From NCBI GenBank assembly GCA_036375165.1, contig DASUSI010000157.1, positions 1-64,000 of the forward strand: a DNA stretch of 64,000 nt. Reading direction: 5' to 3'. This document shows, in pieces, positions 1 to 9,835 of the stretch (position 1 is its first letter; the number at the start of each line of letters is the position of its first letter). Made by a program: the position numbers and the translations under genes. The notes under the pieces are model-generated. The model saw only the letters and a program-made list of their open reading frames with translations, made no database searches and was not told the origin of the DNA. Source of the stretch: WHSM01 sp036375165. Lineage in GTDB: Bacteria > Actinomycetota > Actinomycetes > Mycobacteriales > Micromonosporaceae.

Positions 1-2
1 AC

Positions 3-842
3 CTGGTGATCGCCGAGGACTGCCTCGCGCTGTGGCCGCTGATCGTCCCGGCGCTGGAGCGTGACGTCTATCCCAACGCCACGTACGGCCGACACAGACT
101 TGAGGGCCTGGACATCGCAGCCGTACTCGCCGCCGGACGGCGACTCGTCGAGCAGCGACCGCGTACCGCCGCCGAGCTTCGCGACCTGCTCGCGCCACAC
201 TGGCCGGACCGGGATCCGGCCGCCCTCGCGTACGCCGTACGGCAGCTGTTGCCGCTGGTCCACGTGCCACCGCGGGGCCTGTGGCAGGCCAGTGGCCAGC
301 CCCGGTTCAGCACCGTCGAGTCCTGGCTCGGCCGCGGCGTTGACCCCGAGCCGTCCCTCGGCCCGATCGTGTTGCGCTACCTGGCGGCGTTCGGGCCGGC
401 GACTGTGGCGGACGTGCAGACCTGGTCCGGGCTGACCCGACTGCGGGAGGTGGTCGAACGGCTGCCGCTGGTCCGTTTCCGTGACGAGCGGGACCGGACG
501 CTCTACGACCTGCCCGACGCCCCCCGCCCCGACCCGGCCACCCCGGCTCCGGTCCGTTTCCTGCCCGAATACGACAACCTGCTGGTCTCGCACGCCGACC
601 GCAGCCGGGTGATGCCCGACGGGTACCTGGCACGAATCGCCACGTACGGCTCCTTCCTGGTCGACGGTTTCGTGCGAGGCAGATGGAAGCTGATCCGGCA
701 CCGCAAGGCGGTGATCCTGCGGATCGAGGCGTTCGAGTCTTTGTCCGGCACCGACGTCTCGGCGCTGGAGGAACAGGGCGCACAGTTGCTCGGGTTCGCG
801 GCCCGCGACGCGGACACCCGGGACATCCAGGTCTGCGAGTGA
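3..842 (+). CDS. winged-helix DNA-binding domain protein (HTH_42/AlkZ-like), 5' truncated
   Basis: The reading frame is open to the left edge, so the N-terminus lies outside the window; about 280 residues are visible. The visible part resembles the C-terminal half of the winged-helix 'crosslink repair glycosylase YcaQ/AlkZ-like' family that is common in actinomycetes: a middle segment with 'LGPIVLRYLAAFGPAT' (a winged-helix turn) and a later 'RFLPEYDNLLVSHADRSRV' segment typical of the family. Members are usually 350-390 residues, so roughly 80-100 residues are missing. Function in this subfamily is not established; DNA binding is inferred from the family only. Confidence 0.7.
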   Translation: MVIAEDCLALWPLIVPALERDVYPNATYGRHRLEGLDIAAVLAAGRRLVEQRPRTAAELRDLLAPHWPDRDPAALAYAVRQLLPLVHVPPRGLWQASGQPRFSTVESWLGRGVDPEPSLGPIVLRYLAAFGPATVADVQTWSGLTRLREVVERLPLVRFRDERDRTLYDLPDAPRPDPATPAPVRFLPEYDNLLVSHADRSRVMPDGYLARIATYGSFLVDGFVRGRWKLIRHRKAVILRIEAFESLSGTDVSALEEQGAQLLGFAARDADTRDIQVCE

Positions 843-922
843 TTCCCGTACGTTGGACTGCCCCTTGCCCAGCGTGGGTTACTGGCCGGTAGCGTGGACG
901 GAAGCCCTCCCGAGGAGCAGCG

Positions 923-3079
923 GTGACAGACATCCGGTACGGCGCGTGCAACCTGTGCGAGGCGATCTGCGGCCTCCGGTTCACCGTGGAGGACGGTCGG
1001 GTCACCGACATCCGGGGGGACGAGCACGACCCGCTCTCCCGGGGACACATCTGCCCAAAGGCACTGGCCCTGATCGACGTGCAGGCCGACCCCGACCGGC
1101 TGCGCCGCCCGATCCGCCGGGTCGGGGACCAGTGGCAGCAGATCAGCTGGGACGAGGCGTTCGGCCTGGTCGCCTCACGCCTGGCCGGGATCCGCGCCGA
1201 GCACGGTGCCGACGCGCTCGGCGCGTACCTCGGTAATCCCAACGTGCACAACTACGGCAGCCTCACCCACGGCGTGACCTTCCTGCGGGAACTCGGCACC
1301 CGTAACCGCTTCTCCGCCACGTCCGTCGACCAGTTGCCGCACCAGATGGTGGCGCACCTGATGTATGGGCATCAACTGCTGCTACCGATCCCGGACCTGG
1401 ACCACACCTCGTACTTCCTGGTCTTCGGAGCCAACCCGATGGCTTCCAACGGCAGCCTGATGACCGTGCCGGACGTTCGGCGCCGGCTACAGGAACTGCG
1501 GAATCGCGGCGGCAAACTGGTGGTCTTCGACCCCCGGCGGACGGAGACCGCTGCCCTCGCCGACGAGCATCACTTCATCCGGCCCGGCGCGGACGCCGCC
1601 GTCCTGTTCGCGTTCCTGCACACGGTCTTCGAGGAGAGCCTGGCCACGCCCTTGGAGTATGCGGACGGGCTGGACCGGGTGCGGCAGGCCGTCCAGCCGT
1701 TCACGCCGGAACGCGCCGCCGAGGTCTCCGGAGTCGATGCCGAGACCATCCGGCGGATCGCCCGGGAGTACGCGAACGCCGCCGCGGCCGTGTGCTACGG
1801 CCGGGTGGGAGTTTCCACCCAGCGGTTCGGCGTGCTGTGCCAGTGGGCGATCCAGTTGCTCAACATCGTCACCGGCAACCTGGATCGGGTCGGGGGTGCC
1901 CTGGCCACCAGGCCAGCGGTCGACATCGTCGGTGGTGGGCACGCCGGACGCGGACACTTCGGCAGGTGGCGCAGCCGGGTACGCGGCCTGCCCGAGTTCG
2001 GCGGCGAACTTCCGGTGGCGACCCTGGCCGAGGAGATCGCGACGCCGGGGAACGGTCAGATCCGGGCGCTACTCACGTCGGCGGGGAATCCGGTGCTGTC
2101 CACCCCGAACGGCCCGGCCCTGGAGCGGGCGCTGCCCACATTGGACTTCATGGTGTCCATCGACATCTATCTGAACGAGACGACCCGGCACGCCGACGTG
2201 ATCCTGCCGCCCACCAGTGCCCTCGAGCACGACAACTACGACCTGATCTTCCACGCCCTGGCGGTGCGCAACACGGCCCGCTACTCGCCCGCGATCCTGC
2301 CCGCACCGGAAGGCACCCGGCATGACTGGCAGATTTTCGGTGAACTGGCCCGCCGGTACCGCAGGGCACTGCGCCGACACGGCATCAGGCCGAAAGGCCG
2401 CAGATTTGCCGAGTCGGCCCGCCGGCTGGCGCTGCGGCTGCGTCCGGACCAGGTGGTGGCGCTGCTGCTGCGGCGCGGCCCGTACCGGCTGACCATGTCC
2501 CGGCTCCGGACCGAGCCACACGGTGTCGACCTGGGTCCGCTGCGCCCCAGCATGCCGGGCTCGCTGCGGACCCGCGACAAGCGGATCGGTTGCGCGCCGG
2601 ACCTGTTACTCGACGGACTGGCCGAAGCGCGAGAGGAGTTGCTGGCTCCACCAGGTCCCGAACTCCGTCTGATCGGGCGTCGGCACCTGAGAAGCAACAA
2701 CTCCTGGATGCACAACTCCGAGCGGCTGACGAAGGGGCGGGCGCGCCACCACCTGCTGGCACACCCCGACGATTTGGCCGCCCGAGGGCTGGAGGACGGG
2801 CAGTTGGTACGGGTCAGCTCCCGCGTCGGCGCGGTGGAGGTGCCCGCGCGGGCCACGACCGATGTGATGCCGGGCGTGGTGAGCCTGCCGCACGGCTTCG
2901 GTCACCACCGTGACGGCACCCGACTACAGGTGGCCAGCCGTACCCCCGGGGTGTCCGCCAACGATCTGACCGACCCGGAACGGCTCGACACGGTCTCCGG
3001 AAACGCCGCGCTGAACGGGGTGCCGGTCACCATCGAGGCGGTTGTCCCAGGAGTGGTGGCCGCGACTCCGTCGCGTTGA
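923..3079 (+). CDS. molybdopterin-dependent oxidoreductase (DMSO reductase family)
   Basis: A 718-residue protein starting at GTG behind a GAGGAG-like ribosome site. The N-terminus carries a [4Fe-4S] cluster motif with C9, C12, C16 and C44 (CxxCxxxC...GHICPKA). It is followed by the large molybdopterin-binding region ('YFLVFGANPMASNGS', 'VFDPRRTETA') and a C-terminal molydopterin dinucleotide-binding domain ('NNSWMHNSERL', 'HPDDLAARGL'). Family members transfer electrons to or from small substrates such as nitrate, formate or S-oxides. At the place where many members have a Cys or Sec molybdenum ligand the sequence reads SVDQLPHQ, so the ligand is unclear and the substrate cannot be named. 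No Tat signal is visible, which suggests a cytoplasmic enzyme. The stop lies 6 bp from the stop of the convergent endonuclease V-like gene. Confidence 0.88.
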   Translation: MTDIRYGACNLCEAICGLRFTVEDGRVTDIRGDEHDPLSRGHICPKALALIDVQADPDRLRRPIRRVGDQWQQISWDEAFGLVASRLAGIRAEHGADALGAYLGNPNVHNYGSLTHGVTFLRELGTRNRFSATSVDQLPHQMVAHLMYGHQLLLPIPDLDHTSYFLVFGANPMASNGSLMTVPDVRRRLQELRNRGGKLVVFDPRRTETAALADEHHFIRPGADAAVLFAFLHTVFEESLATPLEYADGLDRVRQAVQPFTPERAAEVSGVDAETIRRIAREYANAAAAVCYGRVGVSTQRFGVLCQWAIQLLNIVTGNLDRVGGALATRPAVDIVGGGHAGRGHFGRWRSRVRGLPEFGGELPVATLAEEIATPGNGQIRALLTSAGNPVLSTPNGPALERALPTLDFMVSIDIYLNETTRHADVILPPTSALEHDNYDLIFHALAVRNTARYSPAILPAPEGTRHDWQIFGELARRYRRALRRHGIRPKGRRFAESARRLALRLRPDQVVALLLRRGPYRLTMSRLRTEPHGVDLGPLRPSMPGSLRTRDKRIGCAPDLLLDGLAEAREELLAPPGPELRLIGRRHLRSNNSWMHNSERLTKGRARHHLLAHPDDLAARGLEDGQLVRVSSRVGAVEVPARATTDVMPGVVSLPHGFGHHRDGTRLQVASRTPGVSANDLTDPERLDTVSGNAALNGVPVTIEAVVPGVVAATPSR

Positions 3080-3084
3080 TCCGG

Positions 3085-3786
3085 TCAGGCCAGGGACCTG
3101 GCCTGCCGGGCCAGCCGGCGGGCGGCACGTAGCGGTTCCGGAGTGCGGTGGCCGGCTGCCGCCTCGCGTACCACCGCGACGGCGGTGTCCGGACCGGTAC
3201 GCCATCCGGGGTGCACCACGAGCGGCCGGGTGCCCGGCCGGGTCCGCAGCCAGCATGCCACCGGCTCACCGCCGAATGTCAGCGGGCTTGACTCACCTTC
3301 CGCGTCGACGGGCCAGGCCCCCTCGGCGAGCAGCGGCCGGTGGGTCACGCCGACGGTTGGCAGGCCGAGCACCGCACCGAGGTGCACCGCCAGCCCGGCC
3401 CGCCGGGGATGGTCCCGCCCGGTGCCGTCGACGAGCACCACATCGGGTGCCCCGGACAGGCCGGCGATCGCCCGTTCAGCCAGCGGGCCGACCCTCAGGG
3501 CAAGCAGTCCTGGCTGGTACGGGGCACCAGCCAAGCCCAGGAAGACGTGCCGGGCGATCAGTTGGCCCTCCCGTACCAGCACTCCCGCCACCCAGGCCGG
3601 TTCACCGGCGTTACCCGCGCCCCGACCGCCGCGCCGGAAGCAGACCCAGCATGCCGCGATCCGGAGTGCCCGGCGGGGCGACTGCCACGGTGCCGGGCGG
3701 CAGTCGGCCAGCGTCCGTTGCCGGGCGACAAGTTCCTCCACCGAGCCTGGCCACCGGCCGGCCGGCAGGGCGTTGGGCGGGCCCAC
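3085..3786 (-). CDS. endonuclease V-like protein lacking two catalytic carboxylates
   Basis: A 233-residue protein with the fold-defining segments of endonuclease V (Nfi), which cuts DNA or RNA near deoxyinosine/inosine: 'APYQPGLLALRVGP', 'DVVLVDGTGRDHPRRAGLA' and 'LGLPTVGVTHRPL'. In E. coli Nfi the metal ligands are D35 (AGADVG), E89 (PGFLSFRE) and D110 (VDGHG). Here the matching positions read W (AACWVCF), V (LALRVGP) and D (VDGTG), so only one carboxylate is left. A Gly-rich insertion follows the first site. The protein may bind inosine nucleic acid without cutting it, or do something else. It is convergent with the molybdoenzyme gene. The family assignment is firm; activity is doubtful. 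Confidence 0.8.
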   Translation of the reverse strand: MGPPNALPAGRWPGSVEELVARQRTLADCRPAPWQSPRRALRIAACWVCFRRGGRGAGNAGEPAWVAGVLVREGQLIARHVFLGLAGAPYQPGLLALRVGPLAERAIAGLSGAPDVVLVDGTGRDHPRRAGLAVHLGAVLGLPTVGVTHRPLLAEGAWPVDAEGESSPLTFGGEPVACWLRTRPGTRPLVVHPGWRTGPDTAVAVVREAAAGHRTPEPLRAARRLARQARSLA

Positions 3787-3897
3787 CTCAACTCCGCGGA
3801 TCCCGATCGGACTGCCTGATCCGGGCTGACCGGAGCCGGGAATCTTCCCGGCTCCGGTGGATGGTCTTGCCCGTGATCCGCAGCGGGCAGGTCAGTG

Positions 3898-4353
3898 TCA
3901 GCGGCCCATCGCCCGTCCTGGGCGCGCCAACAGTCCCATCGCGATCATGCCGACACCCAGTACCAGATGCAGCCAGTCGTCGGCCGGGTTGACGGGAATG
4001 AAGTTCGCACCACTGTCCTGGGGCACCAGCAGCCCGTACAGCCAGAGCACCACGTAGATGATCCCGCTGCCGACCAGAAACAGCCGTGCGTTCGCGACGG
4101 TGCGTGACATCACCAAACCCAGGACACCGAACAGCAGGTGCACGATGTTATGCAGGATCGATACCTGGAACAAACCCAGCAACTCGGCACCGGACGCGTC
4201 ACCGGCGAACTGCATATCGCTGTAGTTCGTGGTGATTCCCGGGATGAATCCCAGGATTCCGACGAGCAGGAACACGCCGCCGACCACCATGGCCAGCAGT
4301 TGGATCATTGGCCGCGACTCGGCACGAGCGACCTCGCCATGTGTGCTTTCCAT
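3898..4353 (-). CDS. DUF4383 four-helix membrane protein
   Basis: A 151-residue protein with a short polar N-terminus and four hydrophobic helices: 'LLAMVVGGVFLLVGILGFIPG', 'ILHNIVHLLFGVLGLV', 'ARLFLVGSGIIYVVLWLYGL' and 'DDWLHLVLGVGMIAMGLL'. This order, with the His-containing 'NIVHLLFG' and 'DWLHLVLG' motifs, is typical of DUF4383 proteins of actinomycetes. Function is unknown. It is transcribed away from the ferric-reductase-like operon, across a 277-bp intergenic region that should hold both promoters. Confidence 0.85.
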   Translation of the reverse strand: MESTHGEVARAESRPMIQLLAMVVGGVFLLVGILGFIPGITTNYSDMQFAGDASGAELLGLFQVSILHNIVHLLFGVLGLVMSRTVANARLFLVGSGIIYVVLWLYGLLVPQDSGANFIPVNPADDWLHLVLGVGMIAMGLLARPGRAMGR

Positions 4354-4630
4354 GCGTGCCTCCTCCGCAGTGTGGCGACCGGCTGGTCAACCCCGCGTGC
4401 GGAACTGAACCGCTGCGGTCGCAACCGGTGTGCCGGTCCGTCGCGGCCAGGCGATACCGCTGGTAACGGGCGCAGGCTGACCGCGGCGGGTCTGCCCGGC
4501 ATCCCGTGTCCTACCCGGTTGAACACACCCAGAAACTGCCTGATCACTGTCTGGAACCAGACCGGACTGTCTGCTCCGCACCAGCGAAACGTTCTCCTGT
4601 AACGCCTGGTCTCGCCTTGACGCTGGACGA

Positions 4631-6040
4631 TTGAAAGCCCGCCACCCAGCGAAGGTGATCACGTCGCCTGTCTCCGTTGCCACCTCGCCCCGGACCGCCA
4701 CCCCGGTGGAGCGGCGACCCGAGCCTTCCGACGGTGGCCCGCTGCTGTTCAGCCTGCTGTTCTGGTTCGGTCTGGCGACGTGCGTGGAGTTGTGTTGGCT
4801 GGGAACCCCGGTTGAGTCGCTGTGGACGGTCGGCGACGCGATGACGGCGGCTTCCCGGCTGACCGGGATGGTGTCCGGGTTCGTCCTGCTGGTCCAGGTT
4901 CTGCTGCAGAGCCGGATCGGCTGGCTGGAACGCGGCATCGGCGCCCACGCGCTGCTCGGGTGGCATCGACGGCTCGGCTGGTGGATGTTGGCCGCGGTGC
5001 AGGCGCACCTTGTGACCGGTGTGATCGGGTACGCGGCGGTGGGCGGCGTCCCGGTCCTGGACCAGGCGTGGATCATGCTGACCAGGTACCAGCAGATGGG
5101 GACCGCGTTCGCGGCCGCCGGGCTGCTGGTGGCTGTCGCGCTGCTCGCGATTCGCGGGATTCGCACGGCGTTGCCGTACGAGCTGTGGTACTGGCTGCAC
5201 CGGACCGGTTACGGCGTGCTGCTGCTGGCGTATGGCCACCAGTTCGAGTACGGCCAGGAACTGATCCACGGTGGGTTCGGCTGGTGGTACTGGACCGGGC
5301 TGCACGTTCTGGTGCTGAGCTTCGTCGTGTGGGGCCGGGGACTACGCCCGCTGGCGCTGAACCTGAGGCATCGGCTGCGGGTGGCCGGTGTCGTACCGGA
5401 GTCCCAGGACACGGTCTCGATCTACGTCACCGGTAGGTACCTGGACCGACTGGGTGCCCGTGGTGGGCAGTTCTTCCGCTGGCGGTTCCTGACCACCGGC
5501 GCTTGGTGGCAGTCCCATCCGTTCTCGCTGTCCGCCGCGCCCAACGGACGCTGGCTGCGCCTGACGGTCCGAGCGGTGGGTCAGTACACCACCGACCTTC
5601 ACCACCTGGAACCTGGCGTACCGGTGGTGGTGCATGGCCCGTCAGGCGTGTTCACCGCTTCGCGCCGACGCCGGTCACGTGCGCTGTTGATCGCCTGGGG
5701 GAGCGGGATCGGCCCGGTTCGGGCTTTGGTCGAAGAACTGCCTCCCGGTGCGGTCCTGGTCTACCGCGCCAGGTCCCGGTCGGACCTGGTCTTCCATGTC
5801 GAGTTGGCCGAACTTGCCCGGGACCGCGTCACCCGGGTCCACTACGTTCTGGGACGCCGGACCGATCTGGGGCCCCGCCACCTGGCCACGCCCGCCGGGA
5901 TCCGGGACCTCGCACCCGACGTACGCCGTCGTGATGTGTACCTGTGCGGGCCCGCCGACGCGGTACGGCCGGTACGTGATGCGTTGCGCCGACTCGGTGT
6001 GCCGCGGCGTCAGATCCACCTGGACGCGTTCGAGTTCTGA
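4631..6040 (+). CDS. ferric-reductase-like transmembrane flavoprotein (FAD/NAD(P)H reductase)
   Basis: A 469-residue membrane oxidoreductase. The N-terminal half has about six hydrophobic helices, with two His pairs placed as in b-type di-haem ferric reductases (HRRLGWWMLAAVQAH and HRTGYGVLLLAYGH). The C-terminal half is a ferredoxin-NADP reductase module: the FAD-binding 'HPFSLSAAPNGRW' and a terminal NAD(P)-binding 'DVYLCGPADAV' ending in an aromatic residue. It should pass electrons from cytoplasmic NAD(P)H across the membrane. The TTG at 4631 is the longest start; a GTG at 4652 is an alternative and neither has a strong ribosome site. The FMN-binding protein and ApbE follow within 32 and 3 bp, so the likely acceptor is the covalently flavinylated partner. 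Confidence 0.88.
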   Translation: MKARHPAKVITSPVSVATSPRTATPVERRPEPSDGGPLLFSLLFWFGLATCVELCWLGTPVESLWTVGDAMTAASRLTGMVSGFVLLVQVLLQSRIGWLERGIGAHALLGWHRRLGWWMLAAVQAHLVTGVIGYAAVGGVPVLDQAWIMLTRYQQMGTAFAAAGLLVAVALLAIRGIRTALPYELWYWLHRTGYGVLLLAYGHQFEYGQELIHGGFGWWYWTGLHVLVLSFVVWGRGLRPLALNLRHRLRVAGVVPESQDTVSIYVTGRYLDRLGARGGQFFRWRFLTTGAWWQSHPFSLSAAPNGRWLRLTVRAVGQYTTDLHHLEPGVPVVVHGPSGVFTASRRRRSRALLIAWGSGIGPVRALVEELPPGAVLVYRARSRSDLVFHVELAELARDRVTRVHYVLGRRTDLGPRHLATPAGIRDLAPDVRRRDVYLCGPADAVRPVRDALRRLGVPRRQIHLDAFEF

Positions 6041-6072
6041 CTCCGGTCCTACCCCGACAACCTGGAGGTCCG

Positions 6073-6618
6073 ATGCGCCGTCCCGCCGCCGTCGTCGTGG
6101 GTGTCTTCCTGGGCACGGTTCTGCTGGTGGGAGCGAAGTTGGGCACCCGCCCCCCGCTGGACCTCGGCGCGGCGGTCAGCAGCACGCCGGACGAGCCGGT
6201 ACCCGGTACACCGGGGGAGCCGTCGGCATCCGGCTCGCCCCGCACCGCTGACCCGTCCGGGTCGCCGACCACCCGGCGAAGTCCGGCGAAGCCCACCAAG
6301 CGCTCGACGCCGGGCTCCGACGCCCCAGCCGACGGCGGCCTGCGGACCGGCAGCTTCGCCGGCGGCACCGTGCAGTACAAGTACGGCACGCTGCGGATCA
6401 CGATCACTGTGTCGGATGGCCGGATCACCGACGTTCGGGCATCTCACCACGGGAATACTCGGGTGAGCGAGGAGATCAACGCCGAGGCGCTTCCGAAACT
6501 GCGCAAGGAGGCGCTGGCCGCACAGAGCGCGCGGATCGCGACGGTGTCCGGGGCGACCTACACCAGCCAGGCGTACCGCACCTCGCTCCCGTCGGCCATC
6601 GACACGGCCGGGGGTTGA
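6073..6618 (+). CDS. exported FMN-binding domain protein with ApbE flavinylation motif
   Basis: A 181-residue protein. Residues 5-22 form one hydrophobic signal/anchor segment; residues 35-90 are a Ser/Thr/Pro-rich extracytoplasmic linker; residues 92-178 are an FMN_bind domain. The C-terminal 'VSGATYTS' contains the S/T-G-A-T motif in which ApbE attaches FMN to the Thr through a phosphoester, predicted T162. It lies 32 bp after the ferric-reductase-like gene, and the ApbE transferase starts 3 bp after its stop. The family receives electrons from a membrane reductase on the outer face; the final acceptor is unknown. Confidence 0.88.
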   Translation: MRRPAAVVVGVFLGTVLLVGAKLGTRPPLDLGAAVSSTPDEPVPGTPGEPSASGSPRTADPSGSPTTRRSPAKPTKRSTPGSDAPADGGLRTGSFAGGTVQYKYGTLRITITVSDGRITDVRASHHGNTRVSEEINAEALPKLRKEALAAQSARIATVSGATYTSQAYRTSLPSAIDTAGG

Positions 6619-6621
6619 CCG

Positions 6622-7443
6622 GTGCGGGTGGGGATGCGGGGACTGCACCGGGTGGAGCACGTGATGGGCACCGCGGTCAGCCTGCACATCGCCGGGTCAC
6701 TGCCGGCCAGCGCCGTGGAAACGCTGGCGGAGCGCACCTTCGGCTGGCTGCGCGATGTGGACCAGCGGTTCAGCACGTACCGCCATGACAGCGAGGTGAA
6801 CCGGCTCGACCGGCGGGAACTGCGCTACCCCGACTGCTCGGGTGACCTGCGGACCGTATTGGAAGCCTGCGCGGACCTGTGGCACGCCACCGATGGCTGG
6901 TTCGACCCACACGCGACGGGCCGGTTTGATCCGTCCGGCTACGTGAAGGGCTGGGCGGTTCAGGTGGCGTCCGACCGGCTGCTGGAGAGCGGAGCGGCGG
7001 ACCACTGCATCAACGCGGGCGGGGACGTCCGGGTACGCGGTGTCGCGTCGGTGGCGAGCGGATCGGATGTCACGACGGGCGGACGGCCCAGCCGCTGGCG
7101 GGTCGGCATCCGTCATCCGTGGCAGTCCGAACGGGTCAGCTGGGTGCTGGCCGGCGCTGACCTGGCGGTCGCCACGTCCGGCAGTTACGAGCGGGGCCGG
7201 CATGTGGTGGACCCGTTCCGACGCGAACCCGCGACCGGACTGTGCTCGGTCACCGTGGTAGGTGCGGATCTGGGGCTGGCTGACGGGTACGCCACAGCGG
7301 CGCTCGCGATGGGCGCAGCCGGCCTGCGGTGGCTGGCCGGGCTGGCTGGACACGAATGGGCGGCCATCACCGATGACGGCGAGGCGTACCGCTCGGCGGG
7401 ACTCCCGGTGGTGGAGCGCGTCGATGATCAGCGAGGCGGCTGA
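6622..7443 (+). CDS. apbE: FAD:protein FMN transferase
   Basis: A 273-residue ApbE-family protein beginning at GTG, 3 bp after the FMN-binding protein. ApbE moves FMN from FAD onto a Thr of the target motif. Characteristic stretches are 'HVMGTAVSLHI', 'FSTYRHDSEVNRL', 'DGWFDPHATGRFDPSGYVKGWAV', 'INAGGDVRVRG' and 'ATSGSYERGRHVVDP'. No lipobox or clear signal peptide is visible, as in many actinobacterial ApbE proteins, so its compartment is uncertain. The obvious substrate is the adjacent gene product. Confidence 0.92.
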   Translation: MRVGMRGLHRVEHVMGTAVSLHIAGSLPASAVETLAERTFGWLRDVDQRFSTYRHDSEVNRLDRRELRYPDCSGDLRTVLEACADLWHATDGWFDPHATGRFDPSGYVKGWAVQVASDRLLESGAADHCINAGGDVRVRGVASVASGSDVTTGGRPSRWRVGIRHPWQSERVSWVLAGADLAVATSGSYERGRHVVDPFRREPATGLCSVTVVGADLGLADGYATAALAMGAAGLRWLAGLAGHEWAAITDDGEAYRSAGLPVVERVDDQRGG

Positions 7444-7459
7444 AAGACCGCGTCGATCT

Positions 7460-7484
7460 CCCGGCGGTGCCCGGCACCGCCGGG
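7460..7484. terminator. hairpin downstream of apbE
   Basis: A perfect 11-bp inverted repeat, CCCGGCGGTGC / GCACCGCCGGG, with a CCG loop, starts 16 bp after the apbE stop. There is no T-tract, which is common for actinomycete terminators. Its core is shared with the hairpin after the subtilase gene at 8979. Confidence 0.6.
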
Positions 7485-7734
7485 GGAACCGCTTTCCTGG
7501 CTGGCCTACCGTGAGTGCTCGAAGCCCACGCGAAGCTGTGGACGTCGCCGATGGCTGCTTCGCGGGTTTCCCGGGGGCGGGCCGATCAGTTCTTACGATT
7601 GACGTTCGTTGTGTCCGATTCACTAGAGATACCGGACCGGTCACCCCTAACCTCTGTGCAGCTGTTTGTCTGTTTTGGACACAGTGCGTCCCCCAGTCTT
7701 GGGGAACGCGTTTCGACTCACAAAGGAGTGTGCG

Positions 7735-8964
<1,230 letters not shown>

Positions 8965-8978
8965 CCCGTGCTCGTCTG

Positions 8979-9009
8979 TTCCCCAGCGGTGCCCGGCACC
9001 GCTGGGGAA
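8979..9009. terminator. strong hairpin downstream of the subtilase
   Basis: A perfect 14-bp inverted repeat, TTCCCCAGCGGTGC / GCACCGCTGGGGAA, with a CCG loop, starts 14 bp after the protease stop. It shares the 17-bp core GCGGTGCCCGGCACCGC with the hairpin at 7460. Confidence 0.7.
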
Positions 9010-9244
9010 CGCGTGTTTCTGGGCAGTGTGGGAATTCGGGCATTGGGCCCGTGGCGCCGATCGTTCCGGCGCGCCGGCCCGACCGCTGATCGGTGCGACT
9101 GGCCAGTTGTCAGATGGCGTGCCTGATCGGGCACTGAAGACTCGACGCCAGCAACATGCGCGCCGGCCCTGAGTCCCTTCGACGCCCGCCGTGACCGCGG
9201 GACATGCTGTCCGTGTTATGCGAACTTCGTCAAGGAGACAGCAC

Positions 9245-9808
9245 ATGCCTGAACCGGAAAAGCCCCGCCGGCATGTCGTCGTCTGGGAGGACCCCGGCAT
9301 CATCGCACGGGAGGGCCGGACGATGAGTGGGCTGGACTGCATCCGGGCCCTGGTGTCGGGAAAGCTCCCTTTGCCGCCGGTCTCCAGCCTGGTGGGACTG
9401 CACCTGACCGACGTGTCCGAAGGCCACGTCGCCGGGACCCTGGAACCGGCCGAATACCAGTACAACCCGTTGGGCACCGTGCACGGCGGCATCCTGACCA
9501 CACTGATGGACTCGGTGATGAGCTGTGCGGTCCACACCCTGTTGCCCGCCGGAGTCGGCTACTCGACTGTCGAGGTGAAGGCCAACTTCGTCCGCCCGGT
9601 CCGGGTCGACACCGGAACCATGCACTGTGAAGGATTCGTGGTCCACGCCGGCAGCCGGATCGCCACCGCCGAATGCCGGGTCACCGACAGCGCGGGCACG
9701 TTGTACGCCCACGGTGTCAACACCTGCCTGATCCTCCGCCCGTCGTCATCGGACGGCGCACAATCCACGGCGGCTGAGTCCGGTGTCGGACAGGCGGACA
9801 CCGGCTAG
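9245..9808 (+). CDS. PaaI-type hot-dog thioesterase
   Basis: A 187-residue protein; the ATG at 9245 follows CAAGGAG. The C-terminal two thirds is a PaaI/YbgC-like hot-dog fold: 'YNPLGTVHGGILTTLMDSVM' (the HGG signature helix), 'STVEVKANFVRPV' and 'AHGVNTCLIL'. Such enzymes hydrolyse acyl-CoA or acyl-ACP thioesters. An extra ~60-residue N-terminus precedes the fold. It is first in the same-strand polyketide/lipid-synthase operon, 27 bp before the carotenoid-oxygenase-like gene, so release of the assembled acyl chain is a natural inferred role. Confidence 0.82.
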   Translation: MPEPEKPRRHVVVWEDPGIIAREGRTMSGLDCIRALVSGKLPLPPVSSLVGLHLTDVSEGHVAGTLEPAEYQYNPLGTVHGGILTTLMDSVMSCAVHTLLPAGVGYSTVEVKANFVRPVRVDTGTMHCEGFVVHAGSRIATAECRVTDSAGTLYAHGVNTCLILRPSSSDGAQSTAAESGVGQADTG

Positions 9809-9835
9809 CCACCTGACCCGGAGGGAGCCTCCGAC

